Positions 7,986 through 14,534 of a stretch of DNA of 15,255 nucleotides are shown here, piece by piece. Position 1 is the stretch's first letter. Every line of letters begins with the position of its first letter. Position numbers and translations under genes: made by a program. This stretch comes from Deltaproteobacteria bacterium. GTDB lineage: Bacteria > Desulfobacterota > DSM-4660 > Desulfatiglandales > B25-G16. The notes under the pieces were generated by a model. The model did not search any database. It was not told where the DNA came from and saw only the letters and a list, made by a program, of their open reading frames with translations. The DNA lies in NCBI GenBank assembly GCA_003646875.1, contig QMLT01000012.1, forward strand, positions 1 to 15,255, in the 5' to 3' direction.

Positions 7986-8900
7986 TTAGAGTTCTCTTTT
8001 CCTGAAGGAAGCCAAGATCAGGCGATATCTGTTTAATTTTTTGATGTGAATTTCTTTTTTTTTACGAAAAGGGAGAATGAGATTAAGTGTGATTATTCTC
8101 CAAAGTGCATGGATAATATTGGTCCGTCTTATAGCCCTGATTGTCTTTGCTGAATAGTGCTTTTTGTAAAAGAGAAATTCCGCATCAAGTTTCTTTTTCC
8201 ACAACTCAACTGGTAGGGTATTCTGCTCGCTTGCTCCACCCCAATGAACAACTACTGCATTAGGTATGTAACCAATACTCCAGCCCGCTTTCCTCACTGA
8301 GAGACATATATCAAGATCATCACCGTAGATAAAAAATCTCTCGTCAAAGCCCCCTACATCCCTTAAAACAATACGTCTAGCGATCATGCTGGCTCCTAAA
8401 ACCCACGCAATATCTCCTTTTAATCCGGATAGTTCTCCTTTAGAATGTCTCTCACCAGGATAGTGCCTTTCAATCGAAGGTTGATATGACCCATCAGGAT
8501 TCACGATTCGCGTGCCTGCAATTCCAACTTCAGGGTTGGATTTCATGAACTCTATAATTGCATTAAAAGTCCCTTCTTTAAGTTCGGTGTCTGGATTGAG
8601 AAAATATATATATTTACCATTTGAAATCTTCAGGGCCTGGTTATTTGCTTTGGCAAATCCAAGATTCCTTTTGTTGGCTATCACTTTTATCCATGCTGAG
8701 AAGCCTTTTATCACCTCCAGACTGTTATCTTGCGATGCATTATCAACTACAATTACCTCAGGATTGTTGAAAGACTGCGAGCGGATTGAATGCAGACACC
8801 TGACAAGCATGTCAGCAGTGTTGTAGTTAACAATAATGATTGAAAGGTCACAAAGCGCTTTTGTTTCCAAGACGATTCCAAAGTTCCCGAAGCTTAACAT
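7986..8900 (-). CDS. Family 2 glycosyltransferase (WbbL/rhamnosyltransferase-like)
   Basis: About 304 residues from the ATG at 8900. The conserved first strand DLSIIIVNYN begins near residue 18, followed by VVDNASQDNS, NLGFAKANN, the metal/nucleotide motif LNPDTEL (about 101-107) and GGFDERFFIYGDDLDIC (about 183-199), which carries the acidic acceptor-site residues. It resembles the GT2 gene at 3207 but is clearly a separate, diverged copy. The start is uncertain: a TTG at 8909 and a TTG at 8870 are in frame. The 8870 choice cuts the overlap with the upstream gene to 23 nt but still lacks a clear ribosome site. An A9 run in the coding strand (8055-8063) lies near the C-terminus. It probably extends an LPS core or O-chain; donor unknown. 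Confidence 0.82.
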   Translation of the reverse strand: MLSFGNFGIVLETKALCDLSIIIVNYNTADMLVRCLHSIRSQSFNNPEVIVVDNASQDNSLEVIKGFSAWIKVIANKRNLGFAKANNQALKISNGKYIYFLNPDTELKEGTFNAIIEFMKSNPEVGIAGTRIVNPDGSYQPSIERHYPGERHSKGELSGLKGDIAWVLGASMIARRIVLRDVGGFDERFFIYGDDLDICLSVRKAGWSIGYIPNAVVVHWGGASEQNTLPVELWKKKLDAEFLFYKKHYSAKTIRAIRRTNIIHALWRIITLNLILPFRKKKEIHIKKLNRYRLILASFRKREL

Positions 8901-9615
8901 ATCTGACAAACATGGCGTATGCAGATGTAACGGCGATGATGAATCCAGCTACGCCATCTAAAAAGCCCAGTTTAAGTAAATATACTTCAAAAAACTTAAA
9001 GGTCGGACGTAATAAGAGTAACGAGGTGTGGTAGCGTTTTCCTCTTTCATACATGTCTTCTGCCATTAGGCTGGAAAAACTGTTCACTGTTTGAAGTTGT
9101 CCAGAGATAATACCTTTATAGGGATAGTGTAAAAGGTCTCCTTTTAGCTCTCCTATGCTGCCCTGGACATCAACCCTTTCATGTACACGACCTCCAGTCC
9201 AGTGTCCTCTTTTACGTCTGAAAAGGCGAAGTTGTCTGTCAGGATAATAACCACTGTGATTTATCCATCTTCCCTGATAAAAAGAACGACGAGGAATTCG
9301 GTATCCATCTTTGGCACCATCTTTTTTAATTTCGTCCAGAATCTCGTTGCGCAGGCTCTCTGTGATCTCCTCATCTGCATCGACACTCAATATCCACTCA
9401 CCTTTAGCCTTTGAAAGGGCAAAGTTTTTTTGCTCTACATATCCAGGCCATGCTTTCTGATACACGTTATCCGTATATTCTCTAACAATTTCAACTGTTT
9501 TATCCTGGCTCATTGAGTCAACCACTATTATCTCATCTGCCCATGTTGCGCTCTCAAGGCATCTTCTGATATTTTGTTCTTCATTAAAGCTGATAATACA
9601 GATCGATATTGTCAT
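8848..9615 (-). CDS. Family 2 glycosyltransferase of the LPS-core KdtX/WaaE type
   Basis: 255 residues from the ATG at 9615. It opens with TISICIISFNEEQNI, then WADEIIVVDSMSQDKT (25-40), a full DAD motif in LSVDADEE (76-83), PDRQLRLFRR (125-134) and GGRVHERV (141-148). These match the beta-1,4-glucosyltransferase group (WaaE/KdtX), whose members add glucose to the inner core of LPS. A hydrophobic region near 208-238 may hold it to the membrane. The open frame extends upstream to 9693, but that start would sit inside the -35 box of the promoter at 9665-9693, and the family begins at this MTISI, so 9615 is preferred. A GGGAA lies upstream as a modest ribosome site. First gene of the minus-strand cassette. 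Confidence 0.87.
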   Translation of the reverse strand: MTISICIISFNEEQNIRRCLESATWADEIIVVDSMSQDKTVEIVREYTDNVYQKAWPGYVEQKNFALSKAKGEWILSVDADEEITESLRNEILDEIKKDGAKDGYRIPRRSFYQGRWINHSGYYPDRQLRLFRRKRGHWTGGRVHERVDVQGSIGELKGDLLHYPYKGIISGQLQTVNSFSSLMAEDMYERGKRYHTSLLLLRPTFKFFEVYLLKLGFLDGVAGFIIAVTSAYAMFVRYVKLRELWNRLGNKSAL

Positions 9616-9664
9616 TGGAATTTCCCGGCGCAAGGTAGCATAGGATATTGCTGAATTGCAGTTG

Positions 9665-9693
9665 AGTATATTTAAGAGTTGATAGGCAGTCAA
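9665..9693 (-). promoter_or_regulatory. Sigma70-type promoter for the minus-strand glycosyltransferase cassette
   Basis: On the minus strand TTGACT (9693-9688) and TATACT (9670-9665) are separated by exactly 17 nt. Each box matches 5 of 6 consensus bases. The start point would fall near 9658, about 40 nt before the ATG at 9615. This is the best promoter match in the window and the likely driver of the three minus-strand genes. Confidence 0.75.
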
Positions 9694-9743
9694 TTAAAAT
9701 TGGAGATTATCTTCTCACACTATATAAGTATCATTTTTTAACA

Positions 9744-9880
9744 TCCTTTTCACTTTATCCCAAAAGGAGAATATGCTATACATTTATCCTTTTTAAGGAT
9801 TGTTCATATCGATAATTCATTTAAGGAGGATGAATGTAAAATCAACTCATGTTGGTAGAATATTTAACAATTTGCTATGA
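9744..9880 (+). promoter_or_regulatory. Structured leader of hldA with repeated Shine-Dalgarno-like motifs
   Basis: The region before hldA carries three AAGGA-type sites: AAAAGGAG (9762-9769), AAGGA (9795-9799) and AAGGAGG (9823-9829). Each has a nearby possible partner. TCCTTTT (9744-9750) can pair with AAAAGGA (9762-9768). ATCCTT (9786-9791) can pair with AAGGAT (9795-9800), or its TCCTT with the later site. An ATG at 9773 opens a 7-codon frame, an ATG at 9834 is followed directly by TAA, and an ATG at 9830 opens a 16-codon frame. The hldA ATG itself has only a weak site. A leader that controls translation is possible but unproven. Confidence 0.35.
9754..9782 (+). promoter_or_regulatory. 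Candidate extended -10 promoter for hldA and downstream genes
   Basis: TGC directly precedes TATACA (9777-9782), an extended -10 form. TTTATC (9754-9759) lies 17 nt upstream as a poor -35 (3 of 6). Transcription would start near 9789, diverging from the minus-strand promoter about 100 nt away. The call is weak because AT-rich DNA gives such matches by chance. Confidence 0.35.
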
Positions 9881-9890
9881 TTAAAGAATA

Positions 9891-10892
9891 ATGGAAAGCT
9901 GGAAAAATATTGATAAGAGTTATTTGAATAAGGGAATCGATAATTTTAGAAAATCAATGATCCTTGTAGTCGGCGATATTATGCTGGATAGATTTATATG
10001 GGGAAATGTATCCAGAATATCCCCGGAGGCGCCTGTGCCTGTAGTTGAGGTTGAGCATGAAACCGCCATGTTAGGTGGCGCTACGAATGTTGTTAATAAT
10101 CTCGTTTCCTTAGGTGGAAATGTAGTGATGTGCGGAGTTGTGGGAGATGACCCTACTGGAACAGAGATAATTTCAAGATTAGATGAATTAAATGTTGATA
10201 CTGGTGGTATTGCTATTGAACTTGATAGACCTACGAGTGTTAAGACAAGGATAATAGCCCATGACCAACAGGTTGTCAGGTACGATCGAGAAAAAAAAAT
10301 ACCCTTAAAGCCAAAAACTACCAAGGGCATTTTAGATTTTATTCATGAAAAAAAGGGACATCTATCAGCAATTATAGTCTCTGATTATGGCAAGGGTGTT
10401 ATCTCCCGCCAGCTTATGGATGGTCTAAAAACCATAGCCTCAGATTGTGATTTTCCGGTGACAGTCGATCCAAACGTTAAGAATTTCCCGCTATATAAAG
10501 ATGTAACTGTAATCACGCCCAATCATAATCAGGCAGGAGAAATAGCAGGCCTGGAAATTATTAATGAACAAGACCTGCAAAAGGTTGGGAAAAAATTGTT
10601 AAATAATAAAAAATGCAAGGCCTTGTTGATAACCAGGGGTAAGGATGGCATGACCCTTTTTGAACAAGAGAATAGGGTAACGCATATAAAATCAATAGCA
10701 AGAAAAGTATATGACGTGACTGGCGCCGGAGACACGGTTATTGCGACCCTTACGCTTGGTATAGCTGGAGGGCTTGATATAAAATCTGCGTCCTATCTAT
10801 CTAATCTTGCTGCAGGGATAGTGGTTGGCGAGGTTGGAACATCAACAGTAAAGATCGATAGCCTTAAAGAGTTGTTTAACTCCCATTTTTAA
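9891..10892 (+). CDS. hldA: D-glycero-beta-D-manno-heptose-7-phosphate kinase (stand-alone HldE kinase domain)
   Basis: 333 residues of the PfkB/ribokinase fold, matching the N-terminal kinase half of HldE (RfaE). Landmarks are VVGDIMLDRF (26-35), SRISPEAPVPVV (41-52), GGATNVVNNL (62-71), VDPNVKNF (192-199) and the catalytic TGAGDT (277-282) with Asp281 as base. It phosphorylates heptose-7-phosphate at C1 on the way to ADP-heptose for LPS core. The cytidylyltransferase half of bifunctional HldE (about 475 residues in all) is absent, so a separate HldC, plus GmhA and GmhB, should exist elsewhere. An in-frame stop shortly upstream limits the choice of start. An A9 run lies at 10291-10299. The GT9 enzyme at 4140 is the probable consumer of the product. 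Confidence 0.9.
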   Translation: MESWKNIDKSYLNKGIDNFRKSMILVVGDIMLDRFIWGNVSRISPEAPVPVVEVEHETAMLGGATNVVNNLVSLGGNVVMCGVVGDDPTGTEIISRLDELNVDTGGIAIELDRPTSVKTRIIAHDQQVVRYDREKKIPLKPKTTKGILDFIHEKKGHLSAIIVSDYGKGVISRQLMDGLKTIASDCDFPVTVDPNVKNFPLYKDVTVITPNHNQAGEIAGLEIINEQDLQKVGKKLLNNKKCKALLITRGKDGMTLFEQENRVTHIKSIARKVYDVTGAGDTVIATLTLGIAGGLDIKSASYLSNLAAGIVVGEVGTSTVKIDSLKELFNSHF

Positions 10893-10946
10893 CAGCAGGA
10901 AATAGGGAGTATACAGTAAGCAGACACAAGTGTACAACAACGAGCG

Positions 10947-11486
10947 ATGAGCACTCCTCAGGAAGCAAAAAAGGTAAAAATGATAAGCAGCCTCTTTTCT
11001 CGAGAAGAGGAATTAATAGAGAATGTTATTGCACAGATGGAAATGTTTTTTGGTCCAACTGATTGGATAAGCAAAAACGTTATTTTTAATAGAACACGAT
11101 ATTATGAAAAAGAGATGGGATGGCCTCTTTATAGACGATTTATATCTTTTTCCAGGCTTATCAGCCCAGATTCCATTGTAGATATAAAGTTGACGACCAA
11201 TAAAATTGAAAATGAGCATCGTTTTGATAAAAACCGCCGGATTAACATCGATCCAGGTTATATATCTTTAGAAAGGTTGGTTCTTGCTACTGGTAAAAAT
11301 TATATCCATAGAATTTATTTAACAAAGGGGATATATGCAGACCTTACACTTGTCTTTCATGCTGGCACCTTTAATCCTCTGGTATGGACATATCCGGATT
11401 ATGCAGATGAAACGACCATTAGTTATTTTAATATGGTAAGGAATAATTATTTGAAACGCTTAAGAGAAGAGGGGCACGAAAGATAA
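10947..11486 (+). CDS. DUF4416 family protein
   Basis: 179 residues, full length for the family. Recognisable blocks are TRYYEKEMGWPLYRRFISF (50-68), IKLTTNKIE (80-88), RRINIDPGYISLERLVLAT (97-115), HRIYLTKGIYADLTL (121-135) and the C-terminal PLVWTYPDY (144-152). No signal peptide or membrane segment is seen, so it is probably cytoplasmic. The molecular function is not known to me; some databases label relatives 'GTP-binding' without a visible P-loop, and none is visible here. It sits 54 nt after hldA and 2 nt before yicC, an arrangement suggesting co-transcription. The ribosome site before the ATG is poor. Confidence 0.8.
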   Translation: MSTPQEAKKVKMISSLFSREEELIENVIAQMEMFFGPTDWISKNVIFNRTRYYEKEMGWPLYRRFISFSRLISPDSIVDIKLTTNKIENEHRFDKNRRINIDPGYISLERLVLATGKNYIHRIYLTKGIYADLTLVFHAGTFNPLVWTYPDYADETTISYFNMVRNNYLKRLREEGHER

Positions 11487-11488
11487 TT

Positions 11489-12367
11489 ATGCTTAAAAGT
11501 ATGACGGCATATGGCAGTGCTGAGTCCTTAAAAGATAACCTGGAATGTATTGTAGAGATCCGGTCAGGAAATCATCGGTATAGAGAAATTGTTCTTAGGC
11601 TTCCCCAGCAGTTACAACCATTTGAGGAAAAGGTGAGGTCTATAGTGTCTTCTACAGTTAAGAGAGGCAGGGTTGAAATTTCTATCCAGATTAAAGATAA
11701 TGGCAATAAAGGTTTAAAACTTGAACTAAACAGGCCATTGGTGAAGGCATATATTCAGGTTTTCAAAGAGCTGAATGAGGAACTTGAATGCAGGCAAGCT
11801 ATAGATCTATCCCTTTTCTCCCAGTTGAAGGATATTATTATTGCTAAGCAAGATAGTATTGATTTAGAAACTGTGTGGCCAGATTTAGAGGATGTTATTA
11901 ATAAAGCCTTGCTATCAATGGAATCTATGAGAATAAATGAAGGCAGGGTTTTGGAAAAAGATTTTTTAAAGCGATTAGATAAGATCACGAGATATATCAA
12001 TGAGATAAGAAGCAGGCCTAAAGTAATAATTGAAAGCTACCGAGATAAGTTAAGACAAAGGATTAAGGAATTAATAAAACCTATTGAAATAAATGAGGAT
12101 AAGATTATACAAGAAGTAGCTTTAATGGCAGATAGATCTGATATTACAGAAGAGCTTATCAGGTTGGAAAGTCACTTAGAGCAGTTTAGAAATTTCATCA
12201 ATCAGGATGATGTGATGGGAAGAAGACTGGATTTTTTATTGCAGGAGATGAATAGGGAAGTTAATACGATGGGCTCTAAGGCTGCCGATTCTTTAGTTTC
12301 CCGGCTCGTAGTAGAAATTAAGGCCGAATTAGAAAAATTGAGAGAGCAGATTCAGAATGTGGAATAA
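11489..12367 (+). CDS. yicC: YicC/YloC family endoribonuclease
   Basis: 292 residues, the usual length. The N-terminus has the family signature MLKSMTAYGSAE (1-12) and EIRSGNHRYREI (23-34). The C-terminal domain has the highly conserved GRRLDFLLQEMNREVNTMGSKA (244-265, in two overlapping pieces) followed by a helical tail. E. coli YicC is reported as an RNase that takes part in small-RNA turnover. It begins 2 nt after the DUF4416 stop; AGAGGGG about 15 nt upstream is the only ribosome-like site. It leads the common yicC-remA-gmk gene order, here loosened by a 130-nt repeat-bearing gap. Confidence 0.92.
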   Translation: MLKSMTAYGSAESLKDNLECIVEIRSGNHRYREIVLRLPQQLQPFEEKVRSIVSSTVKRGRVEISIQIKDNGNKGLKLELNRPLVKAYIQVFKELNEELECRQAIDLSLFSQLKDIIIAKQDSIDLETVWPDLEDVINKALLSMESMRINEGRVLEKDFLKRLDKITRYINEIRSRPKVIIESYRDKLRQRIKELIKPIEINEDKIIQEVALMADRSDITEELIRLESHLEQFRNFINQDDVMGRRLDFLLQEMNREVNTMGSKAADSLVSRLVVEIKAELEKLREQIQNVE

Positions 12368-12391
12368 TTTAAGAATAGCAAATTTCTATTA

Positions 12392-12466
12392 GACACAGAT
12401 AAACTCAGATTATAAAGATTGTGATTATTGTGAAAAATTTTGCGGATATCTGCGAGAATCTGCGTC
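12392..12466. repeat. Imperfect palindromic intergenic repeat between yicC and remA
   Basis: The left arm (12392-12410, CAGAT-type units) and right arm (12448-12466, ATCTGCG units) are imperfect inverted copies: 14 of 19 positions match when one is reverse-complemented. Inside each arm the core recurs at 10 nt (CACAGATAAA/CTCAGAT and ATATCTGCGA/GAATCTGCG). The spacer is 37 nt. It resembles dispersed intergenic elements I recall from environmental anaerobes, but copy number cannot be checked here. Confidence 0.6.
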
Positions 12467-12497
12467 CTATATGTATTAATTATTGGGAAAAAAACAT

Positions 12498-12767
12498 ATG
12501 GATCCAACTTTACTTAGTATTGGCTTTGGGAACTTCATTATATCAAGAAGGGTGATAGCCATTATATCCCCATCCTCAGCGCCGGTTAGACGGCTTCGCG
12601 AAGAGGCAAGAGATGATAAAAGGCTTATTGACGCAACTCAAGGCAGAAGAACACGATCAGTGATTATCACAGATAGCAATCATGTAATCTTGTCTGCTAT
12701 TCAATCTGAGACAATAGCGCAAAGATTTGCTCCAGACGGTACAATACGGGGTGAGGATCTGCTATAG
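12498..12767 (+). CDS. remA: RemA/DUF370 family DNA-binding regulator
   Basis: 89 residues. The conserved start is MDPTLLSIGFGNFIISRRVI (1-20), followed by SPSSAPVRRL (25-34) and SVIITDSNHVILSAIQ (54-69). In Bacillus subtilis RemA is a DNA-binding activator of extracellular-matrix genes; in other phyla the family is conserved next to gmk with no settled role. The frame is open upstream to a TTG at 12483, but the family begins at the ATG at 12498. The tail (about 76-89) is a little longer than the conserved core. It lies 16 nt before gmk, consistent with co-transcription. A link to the glycan genes in this window is only a guess. Confidence 0.9.
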   Translation: MDPTLLSIGFGNFIISRRVIAIISPSSAPVRRLREEARDDKRLIDATQGRRTRSVIITDSNHVILSAIQSETIAQRFAPDGTIRGEDLL

Positions 12768-12783
12768 TTGACAGTAAAGAGAT

Positions 12784-13395
12784 ATGAAAGAAAAAGGACA
12801 AATCTTTGTAATAACCGCTCCTTCAGGCGCTGGAAAAACCACAATAATAAAGAATATATTAGAAAAAGATGTGGGAGGAATTGGTTATTCTATTTCTCAT
12901 ACTACTCGAAAACCTAGAAAAGGGGAGTCTCATGGGTTACATTATTACTTTGTTGACAGAGAAAATTTTGAAAGAATGATTGAGGCTCATGAATTTGTTG
13001 AATGGGCCGTTGTCTATGATCAACTATATGGCACTTCTATTTCAAGTATAAACCGTGAATTATCCTCAGGAAAAGATCTTTTGATGGATGTTGATATTCA
13101 AGGGTCTCAAGAGATAAAAAGGCAATTTCCTGATTCTTTATCAATATTCATTCTCCCTCCCTCATTAGACATTCTTAAAGAAAGACTACAGAAGAGATCA
13201 CCGAATGACAAAATGAACATAGACCTGCGACTTAAAAAGGCGGCAGAGGAAATTCAGAGATGTCGAGATTACGATTTCATTATTATCAATGATGATCTAA
13301 AAAAAGCCATAAAAGAAATAGAGGCAATTATTGTTGCACAGAGGGCCAATAAAAATAGACGTTTGCCTCTTATTAAAAAGATGTTCCGTTTGTAA
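12784..13395 (+). CDS. gmk: Guanylate kinase
   Basis: 203 residues, normal length. The P-loop is APSGAGKTT (12-20). GMP-binding residues are in SISHTTRKPRKGE (37-49) and GLHYYFVDRENF (51-62), and the lid/switch region has DVDIQGSQE (102-110); most relatives have a DIDWQGA form, so Ile replaces Trp here. It converts GMP and ATP to GDP and ADP in the cytoplasm and is essential in most bacteria. The start is supported by the family N-terminus; AAAGAG just upstream is a weak ribosome site. In many genomes rpoZ (RNA polymerase omega) follows gmk, but not here. Confidence 0.95.
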   Translation: MKEKGQIFVITAPSGAGKTTIIKNILEKDVGGIGYSISHTTRKPRKGESHGLHYYFVDRENFERMIEAHEFVEWAVVYDQLYGTSISSINRELSSGKDLLMDVDIQGSQEIKRQFPDSLSIFILPPSLDILKERLQKRSPNDKMNIDLRLKKAAEEIQRCRDYDFIIINDDLKKAIKEIEAIIVAQRANKNRRLPLIKKMFRL

Positions 13396-13411
13396 AAAGT
13401 AACCACTCAGC

Positions 13412-13441
13412 CACGAATTGACACAAATAGACATTAAAAAA
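13412..13441. repeat. Degenerate 10-nt tandem repeat after gmk
   Basis: Three adjacent decamers, CACGAATTGA, CACAAATAGA and CATTAAAAAA, share a CA.(A/T)AA(T/A).(G/A)A pattern that decays rightward. The 132-nt gap that holds it (13396-13527) encodes nothing convincing. A 6-bp inverted repeat, AGAGAA (13442-13447) with TTCTCT (13468-13473), lies just beyond. It resembles a common CACGAATT-type intergenic repeat, recalled rather than checked. Confidence 0.45.
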
Positions 13442-13527
13442 AGAGAATATTGCATATGGAAGCTTTGTTCTCTCAATAGTTGTAAGGCAAAGAGCTAACT
13501 AAAATGTTACAAAAAATTTAAATAATC

Positions 13528-14490
13528 ATGGCAGTTACTATCACAGATATCAAGGGAGTCTCTATTGGTCATGCATCAGATTTTGAGGCATTAACAGGCG
13601 TTACAGTTATACTTGCTCCATCTGGTATGACTGGTGGGGTTGATATTAGCGGATTTGCCACAAGTTCAAGACAGATTGATGCACTTAGCACATCTCATAT
13701 TGTACAAAAAGTTCATGCAATCTGTATTACTGGTGGTAGTGCGTATGGGCTAGACGCCGCTTCTGGAGTCATGGATTACCTTGAAAAGAGGAACAGTGGA
13801 TTTGATGCAGGAGTAGCGCGAATTCCTATTGTCCCGACTGCTGCGATTTTTGATCTAAGGGTAGGTTCAGCAAAAAGGAGACCTGACAAAAATATGGGCT
13901 ATCGCGCATGCCAGCAGGCAACTGATGGAAAGATTGCTGAAGGTTCTGTTGGAGCAGGAACTGGGGCAACAGTCGGCAAGTTTTATGGAACCGAGCAGGC
14001 AATGAAGGGTGGTGTAGGTATTGCAGCGGATACACTTAATAATGGTTTAATAGTTGGGGCCCTGGTAGCAGTAAACGCTTTTGGTGATATAAAAGATCCA
14101 ATAAGTGGTAAGATATTGGCTGGAGCAAGGAAGGCGAAAAAAAGCATGGAATTTGCAGATACATCAGGGCTCATGAGGAAAGGAGTTCAACGGCCTATTC
14201 CAGTGTTTCAGAATACGACAATTGGTGTAATTGTCACAAATGCAAAACTAACCAAACAAAACGCCTCATCTGTAGCTAAGATAGCGAGCAATGCCCTGAC
14301 AAAGGCTATTAGTCCCGGGAACACTATATATGATGGTGATATTATTTTTACACTTGCATCTGGCGAGATTGAGGTCGATTACTATACAGTAGGGCTTATG
14401 GCCGAAGAGGCGCTTATAAATGCAATAATAAGGGGAATTACCACTGCAAAAGAGGTAAAAGGAATACCATCATTTCTTAGCCAAGCGTAG
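13528..14490 (+). CDS. P1-family (S58, DmpA/NylC-like) self-processing aminopeptidase or amide hydrolase
   Basis: 320 residues, typical for the Ntn-like P1 family. It starts with ITDIKGVSIGHASD (5-18), contains TGGSAYGLDAASGVM (68-82) and VGAGTGATVGKF (141-152), and has the self-cleavage region VFQNTTIGVIVTN (226-238). Family members cut themselves before a Ser or Thr that becomes the nucleophile. Here the predicted cut is N229/T230, which gives a Thr nucleophile as in NylC rather than the Ser of DmpA. Substrates in the family range from N-terminal D-amino acids and beta-peptides to nylon oligomers; the one here is unknown. No signal peptide is seen. No ribosome site precedes the ATG and a repeat-bearing gap separates it from gmk, so it may have its own promoter. 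Confidence 0.88.
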   Translation: MAVTITDIKGVSIGHASDFEALTGVTVILAPSGMTGGVDISGFATSSRQIDALSTSHIVQKVHAICITGGSAYGLDAASGVMDYLEKRNSGFDAGVARIPIVPTAAIFDLRVGSAKRRPDKNMGYRACQQATDGKIAEGSVGAGTGATVGKFYGTEQAMKGGVGIAADTLNNGLIVGALVAVNAFGDIKDPISGKILAGARKAKKSMEFADTSGLMRKGVQRPIPVFQNTTIGVIVTNAKLTKQNASSVAKIASNALTKAISPGNTIYDGDIIFTLASGEIEVDYYTVGLMAEEALINAIIRGITTAKEVKGIPSFLSQA

Positions 14491-14534
14491 CCACAAAGCT
14501 TTTTGGCCAAACAACCACGGAAGATCAATGGACA

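Noticed and set aside
8512..9034. Plus-strand open frames opposite the GT2 and KdtX-like genes
   Set aside because: They are antisense shadows of well-supported genes, with no recognisable motif or ribosome site.
9616..9693. N-terminal extension of the KdtX-like transferase
   Set aside because: The extra 26 residues do not resemble the family and the start would lie within the promoter -35 box.
9920..10330. 136-codon minus-strand open frame opposite hldA
   Set aside because: It mirrors a clear kinase gene; the Thr/Ser-rich low-information translation is typical of antisense reading.
13418..13423. TTGACA considered as a -35 box for the P1 hydrolase
   Set aside because: No acceptable -10 box lies 16-18 nt downstream, and the hexamer is part of the decamer repeat.
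12392..13441. The two phased repeats considered as CRISPR repeats
   Set aside because: Units are degenerate decamers with no unique spacers of constant length and no cas genes nearby.
14504..14513. TTTGGCCAAA palindrome between the hydrolase and the membrane-protein gene
   Set aside because: A 10-bp self-complementary site without a loop or T-run; no support as a terminator or operator.
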